Of a DNA stretch of 64,000 nt, positions 53,965 through 64,000 are shown piece after piece (position 1 is the stretch's first letter; the number at the start of each line of letters is the position of its first letter). The notes beneath the pieces were generated by a model that ran no database searches, was not told the DNA's origin, and was given only the letters and a program-made list of their open reading frames with translations. Origin of the DNA: Lysinibacillus sp. JNUCC-52 (lineage in GTDB: Bacteria; Bacillota; Bacilli; Bacillales_A; Planococcaceae). Position numbers and translations under genes: made by a program. The stretch lies in assembly GCF_015999545.1 (NCBI RefSeq), contig NZ_CP065546.1, positions 2,884,001 to 2,948,000 on the forward strand. The letters are read 5' to 3'.

Positions 53965-55070
53965 TGATTGAATCGTTTTTAGAGCGTGCTACACCTGCAT
54001 GGATGGATATGGAGGATGACTATTCAGATATTGTCATTAGTACACGCATCCGCCTTGCTAGAAACTTAGATGGATTTCGTTTTCCTTTAGTGTTCTCGGA
54101 AAACGAGGCTTTACAGGTAGAGCAGGCTGTCACCCACGCAATACAGGACAGTTCCAAGCTTCAAGAAAGATATTCTTACTTTTCTATAAAAGATTTAACA
54201 ACGTTACAACGACAAATTTTAGTTGAAAAGCATTTAATTAGTCCGCAGCTAGCAAAAAAAGAGCAAGTCGGCGCAATGTTGTTATCTGAGGATGAATCTA
54301 TTTGTATTATGGTGAACGAAGAAGACCATTTACGCATTCAATGTATGACGGCAAGTTTTCAACTTCAGAAGGCATATGAGCAAGCAAATAAGATTGATCG
54401 AGCCCTAGAAGGAGCCTTGCCGTATGCGTTTCGTGATACTTTTGGATATTTAACAAGTTGTCCTACAAATATCGGCACGGGATTACGTGCTTCTGTAATG
54501 ATGCACCTTCCTGCGCTTACATTGACAGGTCAGATGAACCAAATCATCAATGCCATGACTCGTTTAGGGATGACCGTTAGGGGTATATACGGTGAAGGTA
54601 GTGAGAATCTTGGAAATATTTATCAAGTGTCAAATCAGATTACATTAGGAAAAACAGAAGAAGACATTTTAGCAGACATCCAAAGTGTTGCAGAAAAAAT
54701 TATTCAAAAAGAACGACAAGCAAGAAGTAAGCTAATGGAAAAAGCGGAACTTGCATTAGAAGATCGTGTATACAGAGCTTTAGGAACACTAACGCATGCT
54801 CGAATTTTAACAAGTGAAGAAGCTGCTACTTGCATATCAAATGTGCGTTTAGGGGTCGATTTGCAGATGATTGATAATATTAAAGCAACCTCTTTAAACG
54901 AGTGTGTTGTCAGCATGCAGCCAGGATTTCTACAGCACTATGCAGGAGAGGTTTTACCGCCTGCTGAGCGAGACAGAGCAAGAGCAAAAATGCTGCGAGA
55001 GGCATTATTTCTAGAAGTTAAGAGTAAGCCTATTATAGGGGGAAAAGGAGAGGATTCATATGATGTTTAA
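53961..55070 (+). CDS. mcsB: Protein-arginine kinase McsB
   Basis: 369 residues. It belongs to the guanido kinase fold: [17 protein letters not shown] (about 23-39), the catalytic-loop region [11 protein letters not shown] (about 114-124) and [15 protein letters not shown] (about 173-187). It phosphorylates arginines of CtsR and of misfolded proteins, marking them for ClpCP. Translation is coupled to mcsA by overlap. Confidence 0.94.
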   Translation: MMIESFLERATPAWMDMEDDYSDIVISTRIRLARNLDGFRFPLVFSENEALQVEQAVTHAIQDSSKLQERYSYFSIKDLTTLQRQILVEKHLISPQLAKKEQVGAMLLSEDESICIMVNEEDHLRIQCMTASFQLQKAYEQANKIDRALEGALPYAFRDTFGYLTSCPTNIGTGLRASVMMHLPALTLTGQMNQIINAMTRLGMTVRGIYGEGSENLGNIYQVSNQITLGKTEEDILADIQSVAEKIIQKERQARSKLMEKAELALEDRVYRALGTLTHARILTSEEAATCISNVRLGVDLQMIDNIKATSLNECVVSMQPGFLQHYAGEVLPPAERDRARAKMLREALFLEVKSKPIIGGKGEDSYDV

Positions 55071-57504
55071 TCGTTTTACACAACGCGCACAAAAAGTATT
55101 ACAGCTTGCACAGGAAGAGGCAATTCGTTGGAAGCACGAATCAATAGGAACAGAGCATATTCTTTTAGGGCTTATTCGTGAAGGCGGTGGTATAGCTGCG
55201 AAAGCATTAGAAGCCATCGATATTAGCCCTCAAATGATTGAAGCAGGTATTGAAGAGCTAGTCGGTAAAGGAACTGAGGATGTTGGACCAATTGTTCACT
55301 ACACGCCTCGTGCGAAAAAAGTTATTGAATTATCGGTTGATGAGTCGCGTAAATTAGGTCATTCCTATATTGGCACAGAACATTTACTATTAGCGCTTAT
55401 TCGTGAAGGCGAAGGGGTAGCTGCTCGTGTATTAAACAATGCTGGTGTGGGCTTAAACAAAGCTCGTCAGCAAGTATTATTGTTGTTAGGTAATAATGAC
55501 AATGCACAATCTGGACAACAGGCTACACAGGCTGCAAATACGCCTACATTAGATAGCTTAGCGCGTGATTTAACACAGATTGCTCGTGAAGGTTCACTAG
55601 ACCCTGTTATTGGTCGAAGTAAAGAAATTACACGTGTGATTGAAGTGCTATCACGTCGTACGAAAAACAACCCTGTGCTTATTGGTGAACCAGGAGTAGG
55701 TAAAACGGCGATAGCAGAAGGCTTAGCGCAACAAATTATTAACAACGAGGTACCAGAAATTCTCCGCGACAAACGTGTTATGACGCTTGATATGGGGACA
55801 GTTGTTGCAGGTACTAAATATCGTGGTGAATTTGAGGATCGTTTGAAAAAGGTAATGGATGAAATTCGCCAAGCAGGCAATGTCATTTTATTCATTGATG
55901 AATTACACACGCTTATCGGTGCAGGTGGGGCAGAAGGTGCCATTGACGCTTCTAACATTTTAAAACCATCTTTAGCACGCGGTGAATTGCAATGTATTGG
56001 TGCGACAACATTAGATGAGTACCGCAAATACATTGAAAAAGATGCAGCTTTAGAGCGTCGTTTCCAGCCTATTCAAGTTGATGAGCCAACGGTTGAAGAA
56101 GCTATTCAAATTATTCACGGCTTACGTGATCGCTATGAGGCGCATCACCGTGTGAAAATTACAGATGAAGCAATCGAGGCAGCGGCAAAAATGGGTGATC
56201 GTTATATTTCAGACCGCTTCCTGCCTGATAAAGCAATCGACTTAATTGATGAAGCTGGTTCAAAAGTCCGCTTACGTTCATTCGCAGTGCCACCAAATTT
56301 AAAAGCATTGGAAGATAAACTTGAAAATGTGCGCTCTGAGAAAAATGCGGCTGTATCTGGTCAAGAATTTGAAAAGGCTGCGTCTTTAAGAGATACAGAG
56401 CAAAAGCTAAAAGACGAAATCGAAACAACGCGTAAAACATGGAAAGAAGAACAAGGTAAAGCCGAATCAAAAGTAACGGTAGACGATGTGGCAGCTGTCG
56501 TGTCGATGTGGACGGGAATTCCTGTTGCAAAAATTGCACATGAAGAATCATCTAAACTATTACAACTTGAGGAAGAATTACACAAACGAGTTGTTGGGCA
56601 AGGTGAGGCTGTTGAGGCAATCTCTCGTGCCATTAGACGCGCAAGAGCAGGTTTAAAAGATCCGAAGCGTCCAATTGGTTCATTTATTTTCCTTGGTCCT
56701 ACAGGGGTCGGAAAAACAGAGCTTGCAAGAGCTCTTGCAGAAGTAATGTTTGGTGATGAAGATGCGATGATTCGCGTTGATATGTCCGAATATATGGAGA
56801 AACATTCGACTTCACGTTTAGTTGGTTCACCTCCAGGTTATGTAGGGTTTGATGATGGTGGTCAGCTGACAGAAAAAGTACGACGCAAACCATATTCTGT
56901 TGTGCTACTTGATGAAATTGAAAAAGCTCACCCAGATGTTTTCAATATTTTACTTCAAGTACTTGAAGATGGTCGTTTAACGGATTCTAAAGGACGTGTC
57001 GTTGATTTCCGCAATACGGTTGTCATTATGACTTCCAACGTCGGCGCAGACGCGTTAAAGTATCAGAAAAATCTTGGTTTCAGCTTAGGAAGCTCAGAGT
57101 CGAAGCACAAAGATATGAAGGGTACAATGCTAGAAGAACTGAAAAAAGCATTCCGTCCAGAATTTTTAAACCGTATCGACGAAATGATCGTGTTCCACTC
57201 ACTAGAGAAAGAACACTTAAAAGAAATCGTATCAATGATGGCTAAGTCCTTAACAAAACGTCTACAGGAGCAGGATATTACGTTAGAGTTAACCGATGCT
57301 GCACTTAATAAAATTGCGGAGGAAGGCTATGATCCTCAATATGGTGCACGTCCATTACGTCGTGCATTGCAAAAACAAGTGGAAGACCGTCTATCGGAAG
57401 AACTGCTTAAAGGCAATGTAGAAAAAGGAAACCAAGTTGTAATCGATTATGCGAATGATGAATTCGTTGTTCAGAAAAAAGAGGGCGTTTCAATTTCTAA
57501 ATAA
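55060..57504 (+). CDS. clpC: ClpC, AAA+ ATPase subunit of the ClpCP protease
   Basis: 814 residues, as usual for ClpC. N-terminal repeats (about 1-145: [18 protein letters not shown]), first ATPase domain with GEPGVGKTA (about 208), a middle domain (about 410-475) with a UVR-like coiled coil, and second ATPase domain with [10 protein letters not shown] (about 546). The C-terminal part has [10 protein letters not shown]. It overlaps mcsB by 11 nt. It unfolds substrates tagged by phosphoarginine for degradation by ClpP. Confidence 0.96.
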   Translation: MMFNRFTQRAQKVLQLAQEEAIRWKHESIGTEHILLGLIREGGGIAAKALEAIDISPQMIEAGIEELVGKGTEDVGPIVHYTPRAKKVIELSVDESRKLGHSYIGTEHLLLALIREGEGVAARVLNNAGVGLNKARQQVLLLLGNNDNAQSGQQATQAANTPTLDSLARDLTQIAREGSLDPVIGRSKEITRVIEVLSRRTKNNPVLIGEPGVGKTAIAEGLAQQIINNEVPEILRDKRVMTLDMGTVVAGTKYRGEFEDRLKKVMDEIRQAGNVILFIDELHTLIGAGGAEGAIDASNILKPSLARGELQCIGATTLDEYRKYIEKDAALERRFQPIQVDEPTVEEAIQIIHGLRDRYEAHHRVKITDEAIEAAAKMGDRYISDRFLPDKAIDLIDEAGSKVRLRSFAVPPNLKALEDKLENVRSEKNAAVSGQEFEKAASLRDTEQKLKDEIETTRKTWKEEQGKAESKVTVDDVAAVVSMWTGIPVAKIAHEESSKLLQLEEELHKRVVGQGEAVEAISRAIRRARAGLKDPKRPIGSFIFLGPTGVGKTELARALAEVMFGDEDAMIRVDMSEYMEKHSTSRLVGSPPGYVGFDDGGQLTEKVRRKPYSVVLLDEIEKAHPDVFNILLQVLEDGRLTDSKGRVVDFRNTVVIMTSNVGADALKYQKNLGFSLGSSESKHKDMKGTMLEELKKAFRPEFLNRIDEMIVFHSLEKEHLKEIVSMMAKSLTKRLQEQDITLELTDAALNKIAEEGYDPQYGARPLRRALQKQVEDRLSEELLKGNVEKGNQVVIDYANDEFVVQKKEGVSISK

Positions 57505-57517
57505 GCAGGTCGTTACA

Positions 57518-57555
57518 AAGACAGCGAGGCCTATAGTGCCAAGCTGTCTTTTTTT
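57518..57555 (+). terminator. Terminator of the ctsR-clpC operon
   Basis: AAGACAGC and GCTGTCTT pair around a 17-base loop, followed by a run of T. It separates clpC from radA, so radA has its own or a readthrough promoter. Confidence 0.75.
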
Positions 57556-57595
57556 ATGTAAAATGAATATAAGAACAAATATTCGAGGTGGTACT

Positions 57596-58972
57596 ATGGC
57601 GAAGAAAAAAACTAAATTTGTCTGTACGGGTTGTGGTTATGAATCTGCAAAATGGATGGGCCGTTGTCCAGGATGTGGAGAATGGAATAAGATGGTTGAA
57701 GAAGTGGAGGTCGTTGCAAAAGGTCCCCGTGGAGCATTCCAACATTCGGCGACAGTAACACAGAAGGCTATACCTATTATACAAGTGGAAGCAGCTGAGG
57801 AGTCTCGGGTAGCTACAGAAATGGGCGAGCTCAATCGGGTTTTAGGTGGAGGCATCGTGCCAGGTTCCCTTGTATTAATCGGTGGTGATCCTGGGATTGG
57901 GAAATCAACGCTTTTATTACAAGTATCAGCGTTGCTATCAAATAAAGGTCACCGTGTGCTGTATATCTCTGGTGAAGAATCTATTCGACAAACGAAATTG
58001 CGTGCAGAGCGTTTAGGAGTAATTTCACAAGAGCTTTATATTTATTCGGAGACGAATTTAGAGCTATTAAACCAAACAATAGAGGATGTACAGCCGAAGT
58101 TTGTTATCGTGGACTCCATACAAACAGTTTTCCATCCTGAGGTGACGAGTGCACCTGGTAGTGTCTCGCAAGTACGTGAATGTACAGCAGAGCTTATGCG
58201 AATTGCCAAAACGAAAGGCATTGCTATTTTCTTAGTAGGGCATGTAACGAAGGAAGGGCAAATTGCAGGGCCGCGTATATTAGAGCATATGGTGGATACA
58301 GTGCTGTATTTCGAAGGAGAGCGCCATCACAACCACCGTATTTTGCGGAGTCAGAAAAACCGCTTCGGTTCAACAAATGAAATTGCTATTTTTGAAATGC
58401 TTCAAGGTGGATTAAAGGAAGTATTGAATCCATCCGAGTTGTTTTTACAGGAGCGCTCACAAGGTGCGGCAGGCTCAACAATTGTGGCATCGATGGAGGG
58501 AACACGACCAATTTTAGTAGAAATTCAATCGCTTGTGACGCCGACGAGCTTCAATTATCCAAAACGTATGGCTACAGGCGTAGACCAAAACCGCGTGCAA
58601 TTGCTGATGGCGGTGCTTGAAAAGCGGATGGGCCTCATGCTACAAGCACAGGATGCATATATTAAAGTTGCTGGCGGTGTGAAGCTAGATGAGCCTGCAA
58701 TTGATCTAGCGGTGTTGACGAGTATTGTTTCTAGTTTTAAAGATCAGGCAGTGCGTGCTACAGACTGCTTTATTGGGGAAGTAGGTTTAACAGGAGAGGT
58801 TCGTCGTGTAACACGTATTGAACAGCGTGTAATTGAAGCAGCAAAACTAGGCTTTAAACGAGCGTTTATTCCAGCCTCTAATATTGGTGGCTGGGACTTC
58901 CCACAAGGCATCGAGATTGTTGGTGTAGAGACGATTAAGGATGCATTAAATGCCTGCTTTAGAGAACTATAA
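57596..58972 (+). CDS. radA: DNA repair protein RadA
   Basis: 458 residues. A Cys4 zinc finger (CTGC at about 9, CPGC at about 24), RecA-like ATPase with [10 protein letters not shown] (about 98-107), the RadA-specific KNRFGSTNE motif (about 255-263) and a C-terminal Lon-protease-like domain. It branch-migrates recombination intermediates. The ATG at 57596 follows GAGGTG by 5 nt; longer in-frame starts reach back into clpC and are not credible. Confidence 0.95.
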   Translation: MAKKKTKFVCTGCGYESAKWMGRCPGCGEWNKMVEEVEVVAKGPRGAFQHSATVTQKAIPIIQVEAAEESRVATEMGELNRVLGGGIVPGSLVLIGGDPGIGKSTLLLQVSALLSNKGHRVLYISGEESIRQTKLRAERLGVISQELYIYSETNLELLNQTIEDVQPKFVIVDSIQTVFHPEVTSAPGSVSQVRECTAELMRIAKTKGIAIFLVGHVTKEGQIAGPRILEHMVDTVLYFEGERHHNHRILRSQKNRFGSTNEIAIFEMLQGGLKEVLNPSELFLQERSQGAAGSTIVASMEGTRPILVEIQSLVTPTSFNYPKRMATGVDQNRVQLLMAVLEKRMGLMLQAQDAYIKVAGGVKLDEPAIDLAVLTSIVSSFKDQAVRATDCFIGEVGLTGEVRRVTRIEQRVIEAAKLGFKRAFIPASNIGGWDFPQGIEIVGVETIKDALNACFREL

Positions 58973-59319
58973 ATAAAATAATAGTTTTCCAAAAAGAACA
59001 CCAACATTTTTTAGCAGTGTAAAATTAGCGTCTAAGTGCCTGTGCGTGGAGGCTTTATTCTATAGTGGAACATTCTAAATGATGTAATTCAATAAATTAG
59101 TGCATGTTGGGATACCCTAGCATGCACTTTTCCTCCCCTATGACAGTAGTCATAAAATTTCATAAAATTGGCTAACAATTATTGTGGAAATAATGCATCT
59201 CTCTAGGCTTTAATAACGTCCTATAAAATGCAGTTAAAATAATAATGTTTTGATGGGCTCAAAAAAGATTTTCTACTGAAAAATATGTATAATCGATTAT
59301 AAGAATTGGAGGTGACAGT
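58973..59319. other. 347-bp gap between radA and yacL; disA absent
   Basis: No ORF longer than a few dozen codons was found on either strand. In Bacillus subtilis disA lies here. Apart from the terminator at 59099-59131 and a TATAAT at 59288-59293 before yacL, nothing else is recognisable. Confidence 0.7.
59099..59131 (+). terminator. Terminator in the radA-yacL gap
   Basis: AGTGCATG and CATGCACT pair around a 14-base loop, followed by T4. Confidence 0.65.
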
Positions 59320-60405
59320 ATGAAAAAATTTATTCAAATTGCTTTTTTACTGATTGGAGGAGCTTTAGGCCTTGTTTTCTTACCGCCATTATACGAATTG
59401 CTTCATTTATCATCTAATCCTTGGCTTGATAATCCTTATGTATCAGTTGCTTTAGGGGCGCTTTTACTATTTACATTATCATTTGCATTTTCCGACTATT
59501 TCGTTCGGCTTATTAGCTGGATGGAAGAGGTACTATTTAAAGTACCTGTTGGAGATTTATTATTTGGTACGCTTGGGCTAATTATAGGACTTATCGTTGC
59601 CTATTTCCTAGGCTTTGCGATTGATAGTGTTCAGTTACCTGTTATTACAGAAGTAATACCAATTATCCTTTCGTTTGTGCTTGGATATTTGGGCTTCCGT
59701 GTAGGCTTTAAGAAGCGAGATGAGCTATTACAGTTATTTACATTGCGTGGACATAATGCGAAGAAAAAAGCAGCTGAAGGTATTGAAGTTCCAGAAATTC
59801 GTGGTAGTTATAAATTGCTAGATACGAGTGTTATTATAGACGGGCGTATAGCGGATATTTCAGAAACGGGCTTTATCGAAGGTGTCCTAGTGGTGCCGCA
59901 GTTTGTGCTAACGGAGCTTCAGCATATTGCAGATTCCTCAGATACATTAAAACGTACAAGAGGTCGCCGTGGTTTGGATATATTAAAAAAACTGCAAGAT
60001 GAACGTATGACAAAAGTAGAGATTACCGAAGAAGATTTTGAAGATGTGCAGGAAGTCGATTTAAAACTTGTGCGTCTTGCAAAGAAAATGGGTAATGATA
60101 CGCAAATTGTTACGAATGATTTCAACTTGAACAAAGTATGTGAGCTACACCAAGTGCAAGTGTTGAACATCAATGATTTGGCAAATGCGGTAAAACCAGT
60201 GGTGATTCCTGGTGAGGATATGCAGGTTGTCGTTATTAAAGATGGGAAAGAGCATAACCAAGGTGTCGCTTATTTGGATGATGGCACGATGATAGTTGTA
60301 GAAGGTGGCCGCAGTTATATAGGACAGGCGATTACAGTAACGGTAACGAGCGTGCTACAAACATCAGCAGGTCGTATGATTTTTGCCAAGCCAAAGGATG
60401 ATTAG
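59320..60405 (+). CDS. yacL: PIN/TRAM domain membrane protein YacL
   Basis: 361 residues. Four N-terminal membrane spans (about 5-24, 42-62, 85-107, 113-130), a PIN-like nuclease domain (about 168-285, LLDTSVIIDGRIADI with the first acidic residues) and a C-terminal TRAM domain (about 290-350). YacL-type proteins are thought to be nucleases; direct proof is limited. GGAGGTGA precedes the ATG. It is 12 nt before ispD. Confidence 0.9.
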   Translation: MKKFIQIAFLLIGGALGLVFLPPLYELLHLSSNPWLDNPYVSVALGALLLFTLSFAFSDYFVRLISWMEEVLFKVPVGDLLFGTLGLIIGLIVAYFLGFAIDSVQLPVITEVIPIILSFVLGYLGFRVGFKKRDELLQLFTLRGHNAKKKAAEGIEVPEIRGSYKLLDTSVIIDGRIADISETGFIEGVLVVPQFVLTELQHIADSSDTLKRTRGRRGLDILKKLQDERMTKVEITEEDFEDVQEVDLKLVRLAKKMGNDTQIVTNDFNLNKVCELHQVQVLNINDLANAVKPVVIPGEDMQVVVIKDGKEHNQGVAYLDDGTMIVVEGGRSYIGQAITVTVTSVLQTSAGRMIFAKPKDD

Positions 60406-60417
60406 GAAGTGGGAAAT

Positions 60418-61110
60418 GTGCAGTATGAAGTAGTACTTCCAGCAGCAGGTAGCGGGAAGCGAATGGGAGCAGGACAAAATAAATTATTTTTAGAGCTTTT
60501 AGGGAAACCAATTTTAATACACACATTGGAAGTATTTGAACAAGATGAAAACTGTACAGGAATTTGGCTTGCAGTGAAGCCAGAGGAGCGAGCATTTATT
60601 CGAGAAATGCTTGCGAGCTACGGCATCTCTAAAGTCAAGGGCTTGCCTGATGGTGGAGCAGAGCGTCAACATTCGGTTCATTCCTGCATGAAGGAAATGG
60701 AGCAAGTGGATATTGTTTTAGTGCATGATGCAGCACGTCCATTTATTACGCATGCTATTATTGCAAACCTTGTGCAAAGTGCTCATGATTTTGGTGCTGC
60801 TATTGCTGGTGTTCGTGCGAAGGATACGATGAAAAAAGTCCGTGACGGTATCATTGAAGAAACAGTGGATCGTGAAAGCCTGTGGATGATACAAACACCG
60901 CAAGCCTTCCGATTTGATTTGATTGTAGAGGCCGAAGATGTTGCCGAGAAAGTTGGCTTTTTAGGCACAGATGAGGCAATGCTAGTTGAACGTCTTGGTC
61001 ATGCCGTTCATATCGTAGAGAGTACTTACGAGAATGTGAAGATGACAACTAAAGAAGATTTACTATTTGGTGAAGCAATTTTGCGTCGCCGAGTGGCGGA
61101 AACTTATTAA
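60418..61110 (+). CDS. ispD: 2-C-methyl-D-erythritol 4-phosphate cytidylyltransferase
   Basis: 230 residues. It transfers CMP to MEP in isoprenoid synthesis. The nucleotide-binding loop LPAAGSGKRMGAGQNK (about 6-21), VLVHDAARPF (about 101-110) and TPQAFRF (about 159-165) are intact. The GTG at 60418 is preferred because AGGAAGTGG lies 5 nt upstream; the GTG at 60409 is inside that site. A terminator follows, so ispF is expressed separately. Confidence 0.93.
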   Translation: MQYEVVLPAAGSGKRMGAGQNKLFLELLGKPILIHTLEVFEQDENCTGIWLAVKPEERAFIREMLASYGISKVKGLPDGGAERQHSVHSCMKEMEQVDIVLVHDAARPFITHAIIANLVQSAHDFGAAIAGVRAKDTMKKVRDGIIEETVDRESLWMIQTPQAFRFDLIVEAEDVAEKVGFLGTDEAMLVERLGHAVHIVESTYENVKMTTKEDLLFGEAILRRRVAETY

Positions 61111-61120
61111 AAAAACTTTG

Positions 61121-61159
61121 AAATCTCATCAGTTGATTGTAGCTGATGGGATTTTTTTT
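61121..61159 (+). terminator. Terminator of the yacL-ispD transcript
   Basis: ATCTCATCAG and CTGATGGGAT pair around a ten-base loop, followed by eight T. Confidence 0.9.
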
Positions 61160-61286
61160 AATAATCTTGACCAAACTATTAAAAACATTAAGTTTGTTGC
61201 GTATGTTAAGAGTATTGATCATGAGGTAGAGAGCTCAATTTCCTAGGAAATATGGTAAACTGTCTATAAATATAAAACATAAAGGC

Positions 61287-61331
61287 AGGTGAATGCTGTT
61301 ACAATTATTTCAGTTGTAACGGCAGTATTGT
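61287..61331 (+). promoter_or_regulatory. ispF translation-initiation region with ribosome site and start joined by a stem-loop
   Basis: AGGTGA at 61287-61292 is a good ribosome site, but 39 nt from the ispF ATG. An 11-bp stem-loop (TGCTGTTACAA at 61294-61304 with TTGTAACGGCA at 61314-61324) fills that gap. Taking out the hairpin leaves 8 nt, the usual spacing. Confidence 0.6.
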
Positions 61332-61808
61332 ATGTTTCGAGTAGGACAAGGTTTTGACGTACATGCTTTTGAAGAAGGGCGTCCACTAATTATTGGTGGT
61401 ATTACAATTCCTCATGAAAAAGGTTTAGTAGGGCATTCGGATGCAGATGTATTATTACACACAGTAACTGACGCAGCACTTGGGGCAATAGGTGAAGGTG
61501 ATATTGGGCGTCATTTTCCAGATACAGATCCTGAATGGAAAGATGCTGACTCAGCAAAGTTGCTAGAGTATATTTGGAAAATCGTTGAAGACAAAGGCTA
61601 TGTGCTAGGCAATGTGGATTGCACGATTATGGCACAACGTCCAAAAATGGCACCATATATTGAACAGATGAGAAATCGTATTGCAACGCTATTAAACGCA
61701 GATGCATCACAAGTAAATGTCAAAGCTACAACTACTGAAAGATTGGGCTTTACTGGTCGAGAAGAAGGCATTGCATCGATGGCAACGATTTTATTGATAA
61801 AAAAATAA
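61332..61808 (+). CDS. ispF: 2-C-methyl-D-erythritol 2,4-cyclodiphosphate synthase
   Basis: 158 residues. It makes the cyclic diphosphate in the MEP pathway. Metal-binding Asp and His of FDVHAF (about 8-13), [14 protein letters not shown] (about 36-49), and [15 protein letters not shown] (about 134-148) are intact. Only the stem-loop arrangement above provides a ribosome site. It is followed by a strong terminator. Confidence 0.94.
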   Translation: MFRVGQGFDVHAFEEGRPLIIGGITIPHEKGLVGHSDADVLLHTVTDAALGAIGEGDIGRHFPDTDPEWKDADSAKLLEYIWKIVEDKGYVLGNVDCTIMAQRPKMAPYIEQMRNRIATLLNADASQVNVKATTTERLGFTGREEGIASMATILLIKK

Positions 61809-61811
61809 AAA

Positions 61812-61850
61812 ATGGCGCGTGTTCAATTCCTATAGCACGCGCTACTTTTA
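61812..61850 (+). terminator. Terminator of ispF
   Basis: GGCGCGTG and CACGCGC pair around a 15-base loop, followed by a T-rich tract. Confidence 0.82.
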
Positions 61851-61932
61851 TTTCCTATACTACAGTGGTAAAATGAACAAAGTTAAAAAAGGTCGGAATT
61901 ATTTTCAGACGAACATTAGGAGGCATTTAATT

Positions 61933-63393
61933 ATGACGAAAGAAGTTCGCGTTCGTTACGCGCCATCACCAACAGGATTTTTACATATCGGTGGTGCACG
62001 TACAGCGTTATTCAACTATTTATATGCAAAACATCATAACGGTAAATTCATCGTGCGTATTGAAGATACGGATATTGAGCGTAATGTAGAAGGTGGAGAA
62101 GCGTCTCAGTTAGATAACTTAAAATGGTTAGGTATCGAATATGATGAATCAATCGATATCGGTGGTCCATATGCACCTTATCGTCAAATGGAACGCCTAG
62201 ATATTTATAAAGAGCATGCTGAAAAGTTATTACAAGAAGGTAAAGCTTATAAATGTTTCTGTTCATCAGAAAAATTAGAAGCATCTCGTGAAGAACAAAA
62301 AGCTCGTGGCGTTGCAGCACCAACTTATGATGGTACTTGCCGTCATTTATCTGCGGAAGAAGTAGCGGCTAAAGAAGCGGCTGGTGAACAATATACGATT
62401 CGTATGCGTGTTCCTGAAAACGTAACATATGATTTTGACGATTTAGTGCGTGGACAAGTATCGTTCGAGTCAAAAGATGTGGGCGATTGGGTACTTGTGA
62501 AAGCAAATGGTATTCCAACATACAATTATGCGGTAGTATTAGATGATCATTTTATGGAAATCTCACACGTATTCCGTGGAGAAGAGCATTTATCAAATAC
62601 ACCAAAACAAATGATGATTTTTGATGCGTTTGGCTGGGAATATCCTCGCTTTGGACATATGACATTAATCATTAACGAAAACCGCAAAAAATTATCAAAA
62701 CGTGATGAGTCAATTATTCAATTCGTAACACAATATAAAGACCTTGGTTATTTACCAGAAGCTATGTTCAATTTCTTCGCTTTACTAGGCTGGTCTCCTG
62801 AAGGGGAAGAAGAGATTTTCTCAAAAGAAGAATTTATTAAACTCTTTGATGAGAAACGTTTATCAAAATCGCCATCTATGTTTGATAAGCAAAAACTTAC
62901 TTGGATGAATAATCAATACATCAAAAAATTATCTTTAGAAGAAGTAGTGGCTTTATCTTTACCACACTTACAAAAAGCTGGCTTATTACCAGAAGAGTTA
63001 ACAGCAGAAGAGCATGCTTGGGCAACGGATTTAATCGCACTTTACCATGAGCAAATGAGCTTTGGTGCTGAAATTGTAGAGCTTTCTCGCCTATTCTTTA
63101 ACGATCATATTGAATATGATGAGGAAGCAAAAGCAGTTTTAGCTGGTGAGCAAGTGCCAGAGGTAATGGCTGCATTTAAAGCACAACTTGAAAATTTAGA
63201 AGAATTTACACCTGAAGCTGTTAAAGCGGCTATCAAAGCTGTACAGAAAGAAACAGGTCATAAAGGTAAAAATTTATTTATGCCAATCCGTGTAGTGGCG
63301 ACAGGTGAAACACATGGTCCAGAGCTTCCAAATGCTATTTGTTTAATCGGTAAAGAGAAAACAATTGACCGTGTAGAAAAATTCGCGAAATAA
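61933..63393 (+). CDS. gltX: Glutamyl-tRNA synthetase
   Basis: 486 residues. HIGH motif in [12 protein letters not shown] (about 9-20), the KMSKS-type motif KKLSKRDE (about 251-258) and the typical C-terminal anticodon-binding region. It may also charge tRNA-Gln, as in Bacillus. The ATG at 61933 follows AGGAGG by 9 nt; the in-frame start at 61819 lies in the ispF terminator and is rejected. Confidence 0.95.
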   Translation: MTKEVRVRYAPSPTGFLHIGGARTALFNYLYAKHHNGKFIVRIEDTDIERNVEGGEASQLDNLKWLGIEYDESIDIGGPYAPYRQMERLDIYKEHAEKLLQEGKAYKCFCSSEKLEASREEQKARGVAAPTYDGTCRHLSAEEVAAKEAAGEQYTIRMRVPENVTYDFDDLVRGQVSFESKDVGDWVLVKANGIPTYNYAVVLDDHFMEISHVFRGEEHLSNTPKQMMIFDAFGWEYPRFGHMTLIINENRKKLSKRDESIIQFVTQYKDLGYLPEAMFNFFALLGWSPEGEEEIFSKEEFIKLFDEKRLSKSPSMFDKQKLTWMNNQYIKKLSLEEVVALSLPHLQKAGLLPEELTAEEHAWATDLIALYHEQMSFGAEIVELSRLFFNDHIEYDEEAKAVLAGEQVPEVMAAFKAQLENLEEFTPEAVKAAIKAVQKETGHKGKNLFMPIRVVATGETHGPELPNAICLIGKEKTIDRVEKFAK

Positions 63394-63403
63394 TAGAAAT
63401 TAA

Positions 63404-63431
63404 TTGACAATCTGTTTCTTCGATGTAAAAT
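63404..63431 (+). promoter_or_regulatory. Promoter of the cysE T-box leader
   Basis: TTGACA at 63404-63409 and TAAAAT at 63426-63431, 16 nt apart. Predicted start near 63438. Confidence 0.7.
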
Positions 63432-63437
63432 GAATGT

Positions 63438-63692
63438 ACATTGAGAAAGCGTTGATAAGGAGAAGTACGTGGCGCATGCTCTAAAGAGAGGACCATCACC
63501 GGCTGAAAGTGGTCTGAGCCAAGGCAAAACCGAAATGCACCTTTGAGCATAGAGCTGAACATAAGTAGGCTTTATCGAATCGTTCCCGTTATAGGACGTC
63601 CAAAGTGGAAGGCTTGTGCCTTCAATCAGAGTGGAACCGCGCAAATTCAGCGTCTCTGTCATTCCTTTTTAGGAATGATAGGGGCGCTTTTT
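63438..63692 (+). ncRNA. T-box riboswitch leader, Cys-specific, upstream of cysE
   Basis: The T-box sequence GAGTGGAACCGCGC is at 63629-63642. A specifier loop carries TGC (63536-63538), a cysteine codon, before the stem arm GAGCAT. The TGGA in the T-box should pair with UCCA, matching tRNA-Cys with discriminator U. A terminator closes the leader at 63650-63692. Uncharged tRNA-Cys would stabilise the antiterminator and switch on cysE. Confidence 0.9.
63650..63692 (+). terminator. T-box terminator before cysE
   Basis: GCGTCTCTGTCATTCC pairs with GGAATGATAGGGGCGC, followed by five T. The left arm overlaps the antiterminator region. Confidence 0.88.
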
Positions 63693-63849
63693 ATTATTTT
63701 TTTATGATTTTCAAGTGTTAGATGGAAAAGGGAAATCATTACTAATAACAAATAGGTTTAAAAGAAATTTTTGCTTGGGGTTATTGTAAGGTTTGAAATA
63801 ACGTAGTTGAGTCGCAAACACACATTGAATCAAAAAGGGGGAGTTTTTG

Positions 63850-64000
63850 ATGTTTAAAAGAATAAAGGAAGATGTAGAGACAATTTTTGAAAATGATCCA
63901 GCAGCGCGCAGTGTACTTGAAGTTGTGTTAACATATTCAGGTCTGCATGCTACATGGGCACATCGTGTTGCACACTGGTTTTTTAAAAGACGTTTTTATT
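63850..64000 (+). CDS. cysE: Serine O-acetyltransferase CysE, 3' truncated by window edge
   Basis: The first 50 residues are visible: [20 protein letters not shown] and then [23 protein letters not shown], the CysE N-terminal region. It makes O-acetylserine for cysteine synthesis. AGGGGGAG lies 7 nt before the ATG. The Cys T-box leader fits this role. In Bacillus, cysS normally follows. Confidence 0.9.
   Translation, partial: MFKRIKEDVETIFENDPAARSVLEVVLTYSGLHATWAHRVAHWFFKRRFY

Noticed and set aside
55467-56033. 188-residue ORF on minus across clpC
   Set aside because: Antisense shadow of the conserved first ATPase domain.
57449-57595. Upstream in-frame start for radA
   Set aside because: It overlaps the end of clpC and the terminator; the ATG at 57596 has a good ribosome site and the family N-terminus.
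61293-61319. Leader peptide ORF before ispF
   Set aside because: Its ATG directly abuts the ribosome site with almost no spacing; the hairpin-bridged ispF start explains the site better.
61819-61932. Upstream in-frame start for gltX
   Set aside because: It lies in the ispF terminator hairpin and lacks a ribosome site; the ATG at 61933 has AGGAGG.

Overview
The window is a low-GC Gram-positive (Bacillales) chromosome segment, most like Lysinibacillus or a close Planococcaceae relative. This is an inference from AT-rich codon use, AGGAGG-type ribosome sites, the ctsR-mcsA-mcsB-clpC-radA-yacL-ispD-ispF-gltX-cysE order at the right end, a Cys T-box leader and two copies of a Bacillaceae dispersed palindromic repeat. 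No rRNA, tRNA, CRISPR, prophage or insertion sequence was seen.

1-12 kb is signalling and housekeeping: the end of a GAF-histidine kinase-receiver hybrid, a CheR methyltransferase and a convergent receiver-PP2C phosphatase, then a HAAS-domain membrane protein, PsiE, a small orphan protein, GMP reductase, two VOC-fold proteins, a Cache chemoreceptor and an FG-GAP-like protein. 12-17 kb is an acyl-CoA-dehydrogenase-like gene plus a complete polar amino-acid-type ABC importer, followed by a DUF4184 membrane protein. 18-25.5 kb has a YfcC-type carrier with an M20 amidohydrolase behind a striking 10-bp-phased operator, a CofE-like ligase with a divergent LysR gene, and a LysR/YeiH divergent pair. 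A Fur-box-controlled HmoA-type monooxygenase follows.

26-32.7 kb is the most interesting block. An OmpR-type regulator and its kinase lie next to a four-gene operon: PrsA-like foldase lipoprotein, VTC-type polyphosphate polymerase domain, DUF4956 membrane protein and CotH-like surface kinase with tandem peptide repeats. Both promoters carry the same direct repeat (CTGACA-N5-CTGACA), each exactly 11 nt before the -10 box. This suggests one autoregulated signalling system controlling an envelope phosphate or polyphosphate machine.

33-50 kb holds a methyltransferase, a photolyase, a livJ-HMGF branched-chain amino-acid importer with a CodY-like site over its promoter, a DUF985 cupin, rluF, an acetaldehyde-type dehydrogenase with its DUF779 partner, a DUF3969 protein, a second aldehyde dehydrogenase, an acyl-CoA thioesterase and HemAT. 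50-64 kb holds CorA, a methyltransferase, a DUF4870 protein, the CtsR-controlled class III heat-shock operon, radA, yacL, the MEP-pathway genes ispD and ispF, gltX, and a Cys T-box leader before cysE, which runs off the window. disA, which lies between radA and yacL in Bacillus subtilis, is missing here.

Three structured palindromes with shared ends (AAAAATCCGC) sit in three convergent intergenic gaps and look like a family of bidirectional terminators.
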